A stretch of DNA of 64,000 nt from Seriola aureovittata (lineage: Eukaryota > Chordata > Actinopteri > Carangiformes > Carangidae), in the NCBI RefSeq assembly GCF_021018895.1, contig NC_079378.1, positions 11,467,501 through 11,531,500 on the forward strand, written 5' to 3'. This document shows, one piece after another, positions 49,025 through 63,100 of the stretch. Within the stretch, counting starts at the first letter, position 1, and every line of letters begins with the position of its first letter. A program made the position numbers and the translations under genes. The notes below the pieces were generated by a model. That model saw nothing but the letters and a program-made list of their open reading frames with translations. It was not told where the DNA came from and did no database searches.

Positions 49025-49953
49025 AACTTTACGTACATGAATGAGACGAAAATAAAAACAATAAAAATATCTCTTACTAATATATAGAATGTATTTATAT
49101 ATTATTTAATATATATTCTTATTGTTTATCATTGCTACATTTACTGATTTTACTATTGAAAATTTCAGAAAATTGTTTCTATATTGACTAAATTCCATAG
49201 GACATTGTGGCTTTGTACTGTGCTTTGTAACATTATCCCCGAAGTTGTCTGTAATATTTCCATCCTCATTTACAAATACAAAGGAGCAAATACATCAGAA
49301 ATAAAGGTCAGTCCAATAAAACAACACAATGAAAAATGGTGTCCATTAAAAATGTATTTTTTTTTATTTTTTTTTTTATTAAATAGTCCACTCAAGTCTC
49401 ACAAAGGTAGTGTTTATTACAGAACTGTTTGATTATATTACAGTGTAGAACACTTTCTACCTTTCAGGTCACTCTGCATGTTATCTTCAATCACAAAGAT
49501 GTGTACAAAATATTGCCTATAATTGTTTCTATGCACATTTTAAAAACAAAAGTTGCAGTTGCAATACCATAAAACCCTAAATGTGGCTGCTGGTTCTGAT
49601 TAATGTCTCTTCAGAATATTAGAGATGCACTGTTAATTTTATTCATTCAAAGTTACACTATTTTCATAATTTACAGAGCAGTATTATGTAAGTATGGTAA
49701 CAGATGCATTGGTTCACTCTTCATTTAACAGTATTTTGGCGCTGTCTTAGAGAAAACATCATTCCAGGTTTGCAGAAATTATATTATGTCATGTTCTTCA
49801 GTCCTGTTGAACCTGCATAATTTCACACATCCAGAGACAAAAAGAACCATCTTTTGAGTTATACCTGACAAATGTCCATTAAGCAGAAATGTGCAGAGAG
49901 ACTTGATGTTTGCCCAGTTATTCCCCTCAAGCTGGATCAGTGCTGCTCCTTGT
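49025..49953. other. Convergent 3' spacer between transporters B and C
   Basis: It holds the 3' untranslated regions of both genes, with AATAAA at 49051 and 49060 on the plus strand and TTTATT words near 49360-49380 and 49637 that read AATAAA on the minus strand. There is no further exon. Confidence 0.55.
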
Positions 49954-50797
49954 TCAAGGGACAACTGGAGACTTCCTTTCACAAGCGTTTTCCTCTTCTT
50001 CAGTGTGTGTGGGTGCATAAGATGTCTTCTGACAACATCTAGCGTAAAAAAAAAAAAAAAAAAGTGAGACACTTGCAGTCGTGATTGACAGACTACACAG
50101 CAGTGAAGGCCTATTTTTCTTACTGTAGGTAAATGAGGCAAGCACCTAAAGCCTGGTATGGAGCATTTTTTAAAATGTGTCTGAGTATAACATAAAAATT
50201 GAAAACTACAAAAAACTAATGACCAGATCAACAATCACCCTTGTCTTTAGAAAAAGTAATCACAGGGAGGTGTAGTCTTACCCAGGGAACTGCTGCATGT
50301 GAGTGATTGTGTCAGGCAGTGGCATTCCATAGCTCTCAGGCAGCAGGAGACTCAGCAACCCTGCCAGAGCTGTAAGACTTCCCATGAGGATGTAAGGCAG
50401 TGAAATCGAATAGCTTCCTGTGGCAAAGCATCAGAGGAGGACACACTGAAAAACAACTCTAGCTACAATGGTACTTTAGAGCAGTTAAAACAAAAAGACA
50501 AAAGGTGGAGACTTAAAAAAAACAGTATCATGCATCAGTAAACCCAACCCATTAAATCTTAACTGAAACTAAACCGACTCCTAAACTAGGCCGGTTTATC
50601 CAAACTGAGTGCTAATCAAGCCTGCTTTTATTCTTTTGTTCTAGTGACATTTGTTCTTGTTTTGTTTTTGTAGTTGGTCCAGCTGCGTGTCAGCACAAGT
50701 CAGTTGGGGAAAAGGACTGCTTTTCTTAACACTGCATCCCTGCAAATGCAATTCCATTAAAAATATTTAAAAAATCTAGACACTCAAATATCTCAAT

Positions 50798-50831
<34 letters not shown>

Positions 50832-53443
50832 CAAACAGCAGAGCTGAGAGGCTGCTCCGGTGAAGTGAAGATTACTGAAGTTGATTTAAAAGGCCAATAA
50901 GAACTTTATCAAACCACCTGCTCAACAAGCAACAGCCATGTACAGATATGTCCACCTGTAGTTGTATATTTTATTGTATATAGTATTTCTAATTTATCTT
51001 ATTTACTCTAGATTCTATTTCTATTCATATTTTATGTCTTTATTAATATTTGTGCTGCTGTGTCAATTTGAATTTCCTCTACAGGGGATTAATAAAGGCA
51101 CATATTATCTTAAACAGAAAAGAGATATCTGTTTTGTCCGCTGTCTCGCGCTGGTTAAGCTAATAGCAGATTGCTATACGAAGACAAGCAGGTTAGGTGA
51201 ACCGGGAACTCTAAAATTGCCCTTAAGTGTGACTGTTAGTGTCCAAGTGTGTTAACCCTGTAACAGAGGAGCCAGTCTCACACAGCCCTGTATAGGATGA
51301 GTGGTGTAGATAATAGATGGATGGAGATTTTACAACTTGAAGTGCGTCCATGTAGTATTTTAAGAAAGTCAAATTATTCCAGTAACTTCAAGAGAATGAA
51401 GATCAACAGACAGATGAGTGATGGGACATAAACTTGATGGGCTTTACGCAGATGTAATCTGATCCTTACTTAAGTAAATGAAGTATGGAGCAATAATGCT
51501 GCCTATTCTGGAGGCCATGGAGCAGGCGCCAAGAGCTGTGTTCCTCAGTACAGTTGGGTAGAGTTCAGCTGTGTAGGCGTACACGATGGCAAATGTTGTC
51601 GTCACGGCAAACTTCCCTATCATCTCGAGCGTTATGGCAAAATAAATCAGGTCTAGAGGGTACAAAATATTCAACTGGTCAAGAATGCATGTGAGTTATA
51701 AAATAAAATTGACAATTCAAACAATAATTCAAACAACTTACTGCTACTTAAAATGAAAACATCTCAGATCCTGCATGAGTGTATCTGCTTGCTTGTGAGC
51801 AAGAAAGCAAACTTGAGTTTTCCAACTATATAATGATAAATTTATGATAGGTAATGATCTTACATAAAACAACGAAGGAGAAAATTGCGGAAATGCGTTA
51901 AACTGTTGTCCATTGAAGTGCCATACTTGCTGGTATGAGCCGTATAAAGAGTAGAAACAATCCTCCCATGAAGAGGGTTGAGAAGAGACTCAGTCTTCTG
52001 GAACACCAGCGAAACAAAACCCATGACAGAGTGTAGGCTGGAATCTCTACCAAAGCCGACAGGAAACAGTTGAAGTACGCGTCGCCGTGAAGGTTCGCCG
52101 TGTTCAGGGAAAGTGCAAAGTAGCCGATAGTCACGGTGTTCCTGTGGGGATAATTCGTAATCATACATAACAGTCTGGTAGGTGTTTATTACCCTGTACA
52201 GCTAAATGACACGGCACTACAGCCTTTTGAGAAACAATGAAACTTGTTTATTTCCACACTCAATCGGTTTTTATCAGTATTTCTTGTCTGGAGATTGTCA
52301 TCTGTCAACTAATGGTTGTAAATGTATGTATATGAAATTAGGTTGAATCAAAAGCTGCAAAGGAACTGAGGGAAGGACTTTCACAAATGGGCACTGACAC
52401 TTTGTTGGCACTGTCACTGAAGTAGTTGAGGTGTGAAGATCACAAATACGGTATGTGGTGATTAATTAAGACTGAATCTGCCCTTCTTCATAGAACAAGA
52501 GAACAAGATTGGACAATCCTGACTGGATGCTCACATGCCGCCACAACAGCAGTCAACAAGATACCAGAAAAACCGGAAACCAATGTGAAGGTAGTTGTGC
52601 AGAAAAATGATCACCTGCTAATGTTTATACATATCTGCTTCATATGTAAATAGTCAACTATTTGTTTTCCATATCAAGATAAAAGGTAATAATATATAAT
52701 TGTTGTCTACAGCTTGTTTCTGCCAACAAGTGGCCAAAAAACGTATTATTGCAGGTTCAAGAAATGTAACAGCATATACAAAGGACAGTTGGAAGTATTG
52801 CTTTCTGACCATAAGTGCAGATGGGAGACATTGAAGAAAATTAGAAATATAAAATCCCAGTAAAAGCTGTTGCAAAATAGTCAACAAAGAAGTTTTGGTG
52901 ACATTTTTAAGCCTTGGTTAATTTATAATAGATGATGTTATTAAGAGAAGAGGCATAAATGTCAGTATATGAGAAGCATTTGCAGGGCATTTATGTATGT
53001 TAAATGAAAGCTTTGAGCTGTGATGGCAAACAATAGATCGGAAAAATATTTAACTTTTGCATCCTGAATATTTTTTGACTGTTTAAGTTAGTCCTTCAAT
53101 AGCAGCCAAAAAAAATAACATGCAAATTAGGGCGTATCCACCTGCTCTGATTAGCTCGTGACTTCTTAGTGTTAAACTAAATGGAATGGTTTCTAAATCA
53201 AAGAAACACCAAGCTGCACCTGTTTTCAGACTTGGCAAGGAAGTGAGTGCAGGAAGAATACAGCCATACTGTGCAGTTACATAAAACCTGATTTTGATCT
53301 TAGCTGCAGGCTTCACAGCACCCAGCAGATCATTATTTGTTGTTACTGAGATGGCTTGACATGTGGTTGAAGTGATGCCTGAACAGGCTGAAACTGTGTG
53401 TGTAACAGCGTGTGTATATGTCTATAGAGGGGGGCTTATGTGA

Positions 53444-53482
<39 letters not shown>

Positions 53483-56400
53483 GTTGTGCATGTAGGGTCA
53501 CTGTACTGAATGTGGAGGTCAGGTGGGACAGCAGGGACTCACCACACCAGCCACAGCGTGACAGAGATCCAGCGGATGTTTGGAGAACGTAGCAGGTCAC
53601 AGATGTTGTGGGCTGTCGTCTTCTCAGACTGATTTTCTTTCTGTGGGGTAGCAGAGCACGTGGAACAACAGACACTTAACGAGCAGAGCCATCAGTCTAG
53701 AAATAATTTCATTACAGAGAACATTGTAATGGAATGGCCACTTGCTGAGTGAGCACATGCATGTGCACATGTTCACACATACAGTACCCAAACACAAGGA
53801 TCAGAAATCAATGGAGGCAGAAGTCCAACATGAAATGACAAAATGATGCGGCAGAAATAGTTTTAATCAGTTGTAAGATATGGTTTCATCCCTTCTTAGC
53901 ATTCATTTTTATCATACTATTCATTTTTCAGTGCTGCTGCATATACATAATTGTTTATATTTGTAATATATTTGTGCATCAGTGTCTTCTAACATTATGC
54001 TAACTTTTGCAACTTGCTGAATGCTACGACTCTGGATTCTGCTTTTTTGAATAGAAAACTGAGAATTTGGCCCGTACCTCTATCAAATATTGCGAAAAAT
54101 ATAAAAAATGACCAACTCCACACAAACACACAGGCTCAGTAGGATAACAATACCTCTAATCCAATTTCCCACAGTAAGAGGCAAAACAAATGCTAGTGGT
54201 ACGAATTATGTATTTTATTTGTATTAAGAATGTAAAAATGTTCCAGCATAATAATATAGGACTGGTAAACATAAAAATAAAACTTGACTGTTATGGCCTT
54301 GTATATATTTAAATTGTGTTTCTAAAACATTAATCATTCAAAATGATATTGATTTAACCACTAACACTTTCTGACCCCTGCAGAGAGTCCATTGGCTCTT
54401 TCCAAGGTGGACAGTGCAGGACAATGTGTCTACACAGAGGAAAGGTTGTCAGTGAGGCAGTTTTTGTTTTGTAGAACAAAGTTAATGGTTTAAAGGTGTG
54501 AGTAAGTAAGGCCTGCTGGATGAAAAAATTAAATTGGTAGAAAAACGGTATTACAATGAGCTCCCTTAATGGAATCGTAACATCCAGTTATTCGACATAC
54601 ATATATAGCTGCTTTACGATACTCACAGACAATTCGAGCAAACATGCCCAGAAAAGCTTACCCACAGCAAACCAGTATGAGCAGGGAAATGTGTGTGGAC
54701 TGGTTAATGGCTTAGGTATAAGGATTATATGGTTACAGAAGTATTGCGCTTTCAGTAGAATAGAAGGCTAAATTCATTGTCATTCCCCATGGCTTTGGTG
54801 ATAAATTATGAAGTGATAACTTTCCTTTTTTTCGTAAATTTTATGTAGTGACATTGACAAATTGATTTGGGTCTATTTTTGAGACTTTGAGACTTAACTG
54901 ATGTTGGTCTTTTCAGCTTTCTCTGTAAACCTGTTTTCATAGAGCAGGAGAGGTGGAAGATCTGAATCACGATCTTCAAGCAGGTTCAAGTGAAGGCACA
55001 GTAACTTTAATTAAAGTCATGTTTATATGATATATGTCAAAAGAACTATACGTCATATAGTGTAAAACACAAACACTACTATAATAAACTGACAGTCACT
55101 TGAAACTATCTGAAAACAGAGCTTTAACTCCCCACTCCCTAAGTTCAACAACTTGTACTGAATTGAATATGGTACACCTGCATCTGGCTACTATAGCGGC
55201 CATGGCAGTTCCCAGCACCTTGGTGTTCATGCACTCACACATGCACTCAGTTTTTCACTGAGATCTCACCTGCGAAGGATTAAAGATGACAGATGGTGGC
55301 TCAATTTTGTTCTTCTTAGCAGCATCTCTCACTATGGCCTCAGCCTCTTCTACTCTTCCCCGAGAGAGGAGCCACCGAGGAGACTCTGGGATGAACCTGC
55401 CTCATAACACGACAGAGTGAGAGAGAGATAGCTTCAACCCTTGCAACAGAGGAAACCATACTATACAGCAAAAATACAATTGAGGCTTTTCCTTTTCCTC
55501 ATTTTGATTCCTTATAATTCTAAATTGAGTGGTGCCATAAAAGTAAAACCTACTTAACACTAGCCTTCATTAAGTTGGCATAAGCAGATTTTGTTGTGGC
55601 TTTTAAACTGGCAATACATAGTGGTACAATCAATGTATACAAATGTATTCATTTGAAAATTTTGTAGATCATAAACTACAATCTACTCTACAAATAAAAA
55701 AAGGAATGAAAACAGTCTATCAAAAGCGTTTTATGTGACCAACAGTTCAAAACCCTGAAGATAGTCATTTTAGTATGACAGAAGACGAAGAAAACCTGTA
55801 AATATTACCAACTGAGAAGATTCATCCACCCATCCACCCATCCATCCATCGATCCATCCATCCATCCATCCATTTTCAACGACGTAATCCAGGGTCAGGT
55901 CACGATCGCATTGGCAGTAGGTCAAGCAAGATGTCTCTCTCCCCAGCAATGTTTTCTAGCCCCTCTTGGGGGATCCTGAGGCGTTCCCAGGCCAGACGAC
56001 ATATATAATCTCTCCAGCATGTTTGGAACCTGGAAGACCTCCACTGGACAGCGCCAAGGAGGCATTCTAATCAGATGCCCAAATCTGAACCTCAACTCGC
56101 TCATTTCAACACTAAAGAGCAGTGGCTCTACTCCAACGACCCTCCAGATTTCCTAGCTCCTCGCCCTATCTCTCCGGCTCTAAGGCCACCCAGGGTGGTA
56201 AACTCATCTTTATCATGTGGATCCACAATTTCAATCTTTTCTTCACCACTCAAAGCTCATGACCTTAGGTGAGGATCGAAACAGATAGACTGGTGAATCC
56301 AAAACTTTGCCTTCCAGCTCAGGTCTCTCTTCACCGCAATGGTCCGGTACAACACCCATTTTACTGTTGACACCACATCAATCCACATGTCTATCTCCTG

Positions 56401-59400
56401 CTCAGTCCTACCCTCACTCAGGAACACCCATAGATACTTAAAATCCTTCACTTGGGGCAGCAACCCACCCCCACGGAGTGGGAGCCAGCAGAGAACCATG
56501 GCCTCAAATTTGGAGATGCTGACTGATCCCAACAGCTTCACACTTGGCTGCAAACAGCCCCAGTGCATGCTGAAGTTCAAAATCTAATGAAGTCAGTAGA
56601 ACCACATCATCTGCAAATAGTAAAGAGGTAATTCTCTTAAAAAGCGGACATAATGGCAACCACCACACTGGTCAGCCAGGCCACAGGCACTGTTTCCAGC
56701 CTTCATGCGACATTGAAGAGGTGTATCAGCCCCGGCAGCCCAATAACGTCCAGTCTTCAGCATCTCGGAGCAGATCTCATCCTCTCCGGATGTCCTGCCA
56801 CTGCATAGCTTTCAACTACCTCAAAGACCCCAGAGATATGAGTGAGACTCCCTCCGAGCCATCAGACTGTGTCTCCTCCTCAGAGGACAGGTTGGTTAGT
56901 CTCGAGAGTTTCTCATAGTGTTTGTTCCACTGCACGACGATATCCTCAGTCTGAGTCAACAGTTCTCCTCACCTGCTAAACAGCCTGGGCTAAGCCCTGC
57001 TTCCCCTTTCTGAGATGTCAGACAGTTTGGCTGAACCTCCTTGAAGCAATCTGAAGGTCCTTTTCCATGACCTCCCCAAACTCCTCCTACACTGCGTCCT
57101 TCGCAGCTGGAGCCCCTTTGGCCTGCTGGTACCCGTCTGTTCATTCAGGAGACCCCTGGGCCAGCCCACGCCCACCCAGTGCCTCTCACCCTGGGCAACG
57201 CCAGAAAAGGATAGATTCCAGCCCCCCTCCAGGAGTTTGTTTCCAGAGCCAGAGCTGTTTGGGGAATTAAGACCAACTATATGTAGTTTGTGTGATTGAA
57301 ATTCTTGTGAGCTGGAGAAAACACATGGACCAGGAGTTCCGATGTCTCAGGCAGAAGTATTCATTGTAAGCTTGGCGCCAAGGAGAGAACTATGAGCAAT
57401 ACACAGTCAGCACGTGAATCAGAGTAGTACCACACCAAGTTCTGAAAATGTCTTATGGGTATATAATCCCAGGTTTTACATGGTTGCAATCCACACAGAC
57501 ACACACAAGCAAGCACACACCTACCTACCACCAGAGAGGCAAACAAAGGAAGCCAGGCAGGGTGAGGCCTAGGAGAAGCATCCTCCAGTCTCTGATGAAA
57601 AAAGCCAACACCGGCAGTAGCATGTATCCCACGGCAAAGAACAGACTCACACCCGCAGTGGAGAAAATTGTCCGCACACGTGGGCCTAAAATCTCTGTTC
57701 CTTGACACAAGAAAAAACATGAGAAATGTCATAGTCTTCTGCATTATCATGAACAGGTTAGCGATTAAATAGTTCTGAGATTCAATGAGTAGAGGGGAAA
57801 AAGTACCTAACACAAATGCAGACATATAATTGGATATTTGTCCCAACCCGACAACAAAGAACACGACGCAGAAAATGACCCAGGATGAAGAAAAGACCTG
57901 GATGAAAGTGAACACTGTCTGGACTGCGATGGTAACAAACATCACTATTTTCCTCCCATACCTGAAAAGGACATAAAGCATAGATTAATCGCCAAATACA
58001 TGCTGTGTAGATGGGAAGGTGATTCAATGTCATGCCACAATGATTGACCTCATGTATGGTTTTTCATTGTGGCTGTATGTTGAGAGCATACATTACATAG
58101 TACATTATTTTACATTTGGTAGGAGTGGGGTCACTTTTACTGATGAACCTATATAGAATTATCAGTCATTTGTGCAGTTTTACTCCACCTCTTAGCTTCT
58201 TTTGGCTACCTGGTGAAGAAAATCAAATATCTAGCAGGTAAAGAGCCACATTTTTTTTTCCAGACTTGGTCTGCACAAAACCACAGCTAAAAGAAGAGGG
58301 AACACCAGACTTGCATACGTTGAGTGGCCGGAAACATGACTCCCATGGGATGATAATGTTGCTCTGTCTCTGGTGTATGTAAGTGGGCAACTGTTGGCTA
58401 TAATGTTAGCAATATCAACTACAGGTATATATGGTGACATGTCGAGCATGTGTGTCTGTTAGCTCATTTTGAAGAAGCTTTTGCCCCCAAGTAGTCAAAA
58501 ATCACCTGTTGAAGTCTGTTAAACTTCTTTCAAATTCCAAATACCCAGTTTTATTTCCTTTTTTTTTATATTTATGACATCACTTTAGGTAACGTATCAG
58601 TTGCAGCTGCATCTGGAGCCACACAAGACTTATACAACTTTTTTCACACATGCAGTTGGACTCCCCCTAACCTGTAAACAGACTTTGGAAAGTGTGTAAA
58701 ATCTGTGGGGTTCCCTTTTAACAGGCCCAATCTTGGAAATCTTGCTAATGCTTGCTTTTTATGCCTCCACGCTGTCCGTCCATCCCATTCTCGTGAACGC
58801 CTTGAGGGTACTTCTTCAAAATTGAGACAAACATTCAGTTTGACTCAAAGATGAACTGATTAGATTTTGGTGATCGAAGTTCGATGTCACTGTGACCTCA
58901 CAAAACACTTTTTTTTTTATAACTCAACTCATGACATTTAAATAATTGAAAAATCTAGTAATTGATTGACAATGTGACCGATTTGTTTTAATGTTGGGTT
59001 CTGAAAGAAGTCATGGAGTTAAACGTTAAAGCTTAATGATTGGCCTAACACATGAATGGACCTTTGTTTTGGCAGAAAACTACTGCAGTCATGGGGAAGT
59101 GTTCATTGACATGTTCATTCTGACAAAGAGGTTAAGTTAATCTTTTGTCTATCACCTGTCAGAAAGCTGTCCTGAAATGAAGGAGCCAGTGAGAACTCCA
59201 CAGAAAAAGACAGAGGATGTCAGCGGGTTCTTCCACCTGTCATCACACACCAGGTCCCACTGCAAAACACACACACTCACAAGAATAATAAATCATAACT
59301 ACATCAAATACAGTAAAACAGTAGACTCTTTAAGATGGTATTCTAAGCAAGAAGAAAATAAATATTTATGTGGAGTTTAGAATGTTCACTTTTATTGAGA

Positions 59401-60178
59401 CTGTACTGTAATGTTGACATATGTTGCAACATAGTAATGACGACATAATTATGTTAAAAAAATTATTAAATGGAGGTGGACAAAATATTAGAAACAGCTA
59501 TATGAACCCAAAAATGGATTTCCATTTTTCATTCATGTTTGTATTGGTTGATATCTGGTTTCTTTTCTTTTTTTCTTTTTTCAGTTTTTGTGGTCAATGC
59601 TAATCAGTGGGTGATTAAATCCGTCTCATCTAACTTTTAATATCTGACAGTTTTACACAACAACTCATGCGTGGCTTTATGTCAATAAATGCGCCACATT
59701 TAGACACCAAACGATTCTCCCTTATAATGGAAGCAGCTGCAGCTTCCACTAAATTTGGCACCCGCGCAGGTACACAAACCTCAGTTGTGATGGTGGAAAT
59801 GTAAACGCTCCGGTCATATTCCCACCCGTCCAGACAGCCTTCTTTTGGCACATTAGTCAGATTTACATCTACGCCGGGCAGTAAACCTCTCTCTGAGAAA
59901 CTCAGCATATCATCAAGTTTGTATCTAAAGCACTTGCTGGGCACCAAGGCGCCGCTGTGGTTCTCCTCCTCCAGCGGGATGCTGCTGTTCCTCCATGCGT
60001 CCGTGAGGTTGAGGTGCGCGGGAATGAGGCAGCGGTGGGGCGGCGTGTCGGCGAGGAACACGATGGCCAGAGCGGTGAAACCGTTGGGGATGATGCTCAG
60101 GCAAAGGAAGAAAAACACCTGCTGCTGAAAACGTCCCCACTCGCCGAGGAAGGCGGTTTCCGCTTCGTAGTCGGCCAT
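49954..60178 (-). CDS. slc22a5: OCTN-type organic cation/carnitine transporter C (SLC22A5/A4-like)
   Basis: Ten exons (minus): 59780-60178, 59156-59259, 57807-57961, 57529-57700, 55270-55396, 53543-53640, 51927-52141, 51470-51652, 50282-50417, 49954-50038; all phases close; 557 aa, the length of human OCTN2. I chose the ATG at 60178 (M-A-D-Y-E-A-E), matching the M-x-D-Y-D/E start of OCTNs; an in-frame ATG at 60187 (MTRS...) is less likely. Exon 1 is undivided, as in the mammalian genes. Hallmarks are S-D-R-Y-G-R-K near 166-172, [14 protein letters not shown] near 278-291, [10 protein letters not shown] and [10 protein letters not shown]. The C-terminus P-V-V-P lacks a PDZ-ligand pattern. Exon 1 is GC- and CpG-rich, unlike its paralogues. 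A LINE sits in intron 4. The family is certain; A5 versus A4 orthology is a guess. Confidence 0.9.
50800..50830. repeat. (CA)n microsatellite
   Basis: About 15 CA units in intron 8 of transporter C. Confidence 0.95.
53448..53479. repeat. (TG)n microsatellite
   Basis: About 16 TG units, 64 bases beyond the donor of the exon 53543-53640 in transporter C. Confidence 0.95.
55825..57260 (-). mobile_element. 5'-truncated LINE with (GGAT)n tail
   Basis: On the minus strand the reverse-transcriptase box L-F-A-D-D-V-V-L-L is readable near 56610-56630. It is followed by [20 protein letters not shown] and, downstream, F-G-H-L-I-R-M-P-P near 56060-56090, the usual C-terminal region of a fish non-LTR element. 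The 3' end is a (GGAT)n tract at 55825-55873 after '-tggattacgtcgttgaaa'. Frameshifts and stops are frequent. It is inserted in intron 4 of transporter C in the same orientation as the gene. The clade is not assigned. Confidence 0.8.
58755..58920. repeat. Dispersed repeat, copy in transporter C
   Basis: Shares 'gaacgccttgagggta', 'acaaacattcagtttgactc' and 'gtcactgtgacctcacaaaa' with 26390-26650. It lies in intron 2 of transporter C. Confidence 0.7.
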
Positions 60179-63100
60179 GCTTCTAGTCATTGGGTTACGG
60201 TGCTGCACAATCAAGGCGCACAAATTAGGGCAGAGTTAACAAGAGACGCGAATGAAGGACTTCGCAGTGGTCATTTCAAAAGCAGTGGTTTTGTTTGAGC
60301 GACAAAACCATCCCACCCACCACCCGCTGCACTAAGTTGGCTGTGGTATCCGAAGTTAACCGATCTTTAAAGGCACAATCCGTGATCCAAATGTAGATGA
60401 AACCAAAACACTGGAAGTCTACAGACACTCCCAGCAGGATTAACTGGCCTTTTGCTACAGTTCGCTCTGTAATATAATGCCACACAAAAGGAAAACGTGT
60501 CATAATTGTTTTTTTATTTGTTTTGTAGTAGTATGGCGGTAAAACTGGCGTAAAGTTTTTATTTTGCACAGATGAGAAACAAAAGGCTGATTTTCAGACC
60601 TGCGCACAGCTTTTAAATATTTGTATCATTTGGATGGTCAAAAATAGTGGGCGTAAGTAATTTATAGGTTCTTCAGTTTCAGTGGAGAAAATGCACTTGT
60701 CAGCTTCAGAATTTATAATCATGAGCTGAAAAAACTTCGGACTTGAAGTGATTAAACACAATACCAAACAGATTAGGCTAAGTGAGATAACACATTCATT
60801 TATTGCCTATTAGAATTCTGTGAAGAAAACTTGCCTAAAGGTCGCCCCCTAAAAAAAAATCAAAACAAAATTGGTTGGGTGAAGGGTGAAGTAGCCATGA
60901 CATATCTATCATACTATGTGTGTTTACAATTTCCTTTTTTCATCTCTTTAAAGCAAATGTAAAAGCATGGGAACAACATCCAAGTTCTATTGAAAAGTAA
61001 ATATAAATCAGATCAAATTTGGTTGTGTACTCTCCTGTGAACTTGTACTGGCATCTCTATGCAGGCATGTTTTGAAGCTCCAGCTGGGGACATGAGGAAA
61101 CTTGATTTTATCCAGACAGCTATATCAAAAGTCAAAGCACAAACTAAGTCCATCGTTAGAGGGCGAGCGAGAGAGTCATTGCAGCAGACACGGTCTCCCT
61201 CCCCTTCACTACCATAAAAACAGTTTTCAACATTTCTTATTTTCTACTTGCCACACAGGCCTCAGATTCCCTCTGGACCTTTTCTATCTCTGCAATGACA
61301 ACTGTGACACATCTTTGATCCAAGTTCAGAAGTGGAAAGTACAAAATATATATTGATATTATCTCAGGATAAACGTATTTATTTATGATACAAGACAAAA
61401 TATTAAAACAAGTCCTAGGTACACCCACACAAAGCAGTAAAAACAAACAAAGAAAATACCAGACACTAACCCTTGACATTTAGATGCATGCGCAGATGGC
61501 ATTCATGTGTTCTCTCACATGTCACGTGCAGGAAATCCCTTTTGCTCACACCCAATTAAGCCTTTAACTGTGTAAACCCTGACCTCCTCAGTTGATGGGA
61601 ATCTTTTACATATGCCATGGAAGCCCAGGCTAATGATTATACAGACTTTCAGCTTTATGGTGAAACTGAGGAATGTGCTATCTCCTGCAATGTGTGCAAA
61701 GGAAATTAAGCAATCTGTTATTTATGACCATATACCTTTTAACTCTATTTACCGCATTCAGTAAAAGAAAATAACAGCTTTAATAATAGATTCATATGCA
61801 GATAGTAATAGTGTATATATCATTTAAAATATATGTGCAGAGTTTTGGGAGACACTTTTATATATGTATGTATGCTGTTTTATGTATGTATGTGGTAAAT
61901 TAAATCATTTTAGAGCTAAACTGCTGTTCAGTTGCCATGTGATTTTCATTATATGGTTAGAATAAATAATTTAAGCTAATTATCCACTCATGAGAAACAT
62001 GGTTCAGATACAGCATGTGAGCATCTTTAGTTTTGTTTGCACCACAGAACCGGAATCAGGCAGTCGCATCTTTTCACACTTTCGTGGGAGTAGATCATTC
62101 AGTCTGTGGACTTTTGATTAGTTGTTTTTGAAAGGCAGTGGGTGTCGTCAGTGACCACATATGACAATGATCTAATCTTGTCACATGTTAAATGTCCTTA
62201 ATCACCACTGTGTGTGGAGACACCTTATCACAGCCTTGCAAATGGATGCATCCTGTTGCTCAGCTGAAAGATCTCTGATTATCTTCATGAAAGGATCTTC
62301 ATGTAGGTGCTGATGAAACTGATTGATAGTATCATCAAGTGCGTAGTAGTAAAGGGGAATAATGGAACCAAGTGCCGCAACATGAAGAGGGCCCTCAAAA
62401 AGCCTGACATTAGAAGTTTCCTTTTACCTACAATTTTTTAAATGTTACATTACTTGCATTATAAATTGGTAGAATTAATAGTCTGTCAGACTATTTTGGT
62501 ATCTAAAACAATTTTAGAGCCTCTGGGGGGGGGGGGGCCCTCTCTTCTTGTTTGTTTCCACAGGTTATTGCAGATGCTGAGGACTAAGGGCAAAGATAAA
62601 ATTCAAACATGAAATTAAGACAAAATTAAAAGCTGACCAAAAGAGAAAAAGAAAGAAAAAACAGACAGAAAACAGTCAGTGGGAAAACAACTGAAAATTT
62701 GACTGTGAAGTTTGGTTCTGATGTCTATGTTGCAGTAGACTGGGCTAGCACTTGTTAGAAACTAATTCACCTAATTCACCTCAATACTGCGAGCTATACT
62801 GTTCCAGTGAAATCTTATCCAATTGTTTTTTATTGTGAAATACAGCAATCCTCTCTCAGTGTAGGAGGAGTGATGGCTTTCCACCTTTGCCTTGTTCTCA
62901 AGGTCTAACGAAGAACTTAAAAAATGTGACAGAAATAATGTTCAAACACATCAGAGTAAAAGCTTTACTCAGTAATTATTGTACGCTGAGAAAAGAAGAC
63001 TGAAACATGATGATCCTCTAGTCTGCATGTCAAAGTTTCCTTAGGAAATATACAGAATTCCAAATTGCACCCGATGTGTCATCAGAGTGCGAGTGTGTGA

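Noticed and set aside
59957..60298. 113-codon plus-strand frame opposite transporter C exon 1
   Set aside because: Antisense shadow in a GC-rich exon. The minus strand gives the OCTN start, loop and splice donor.
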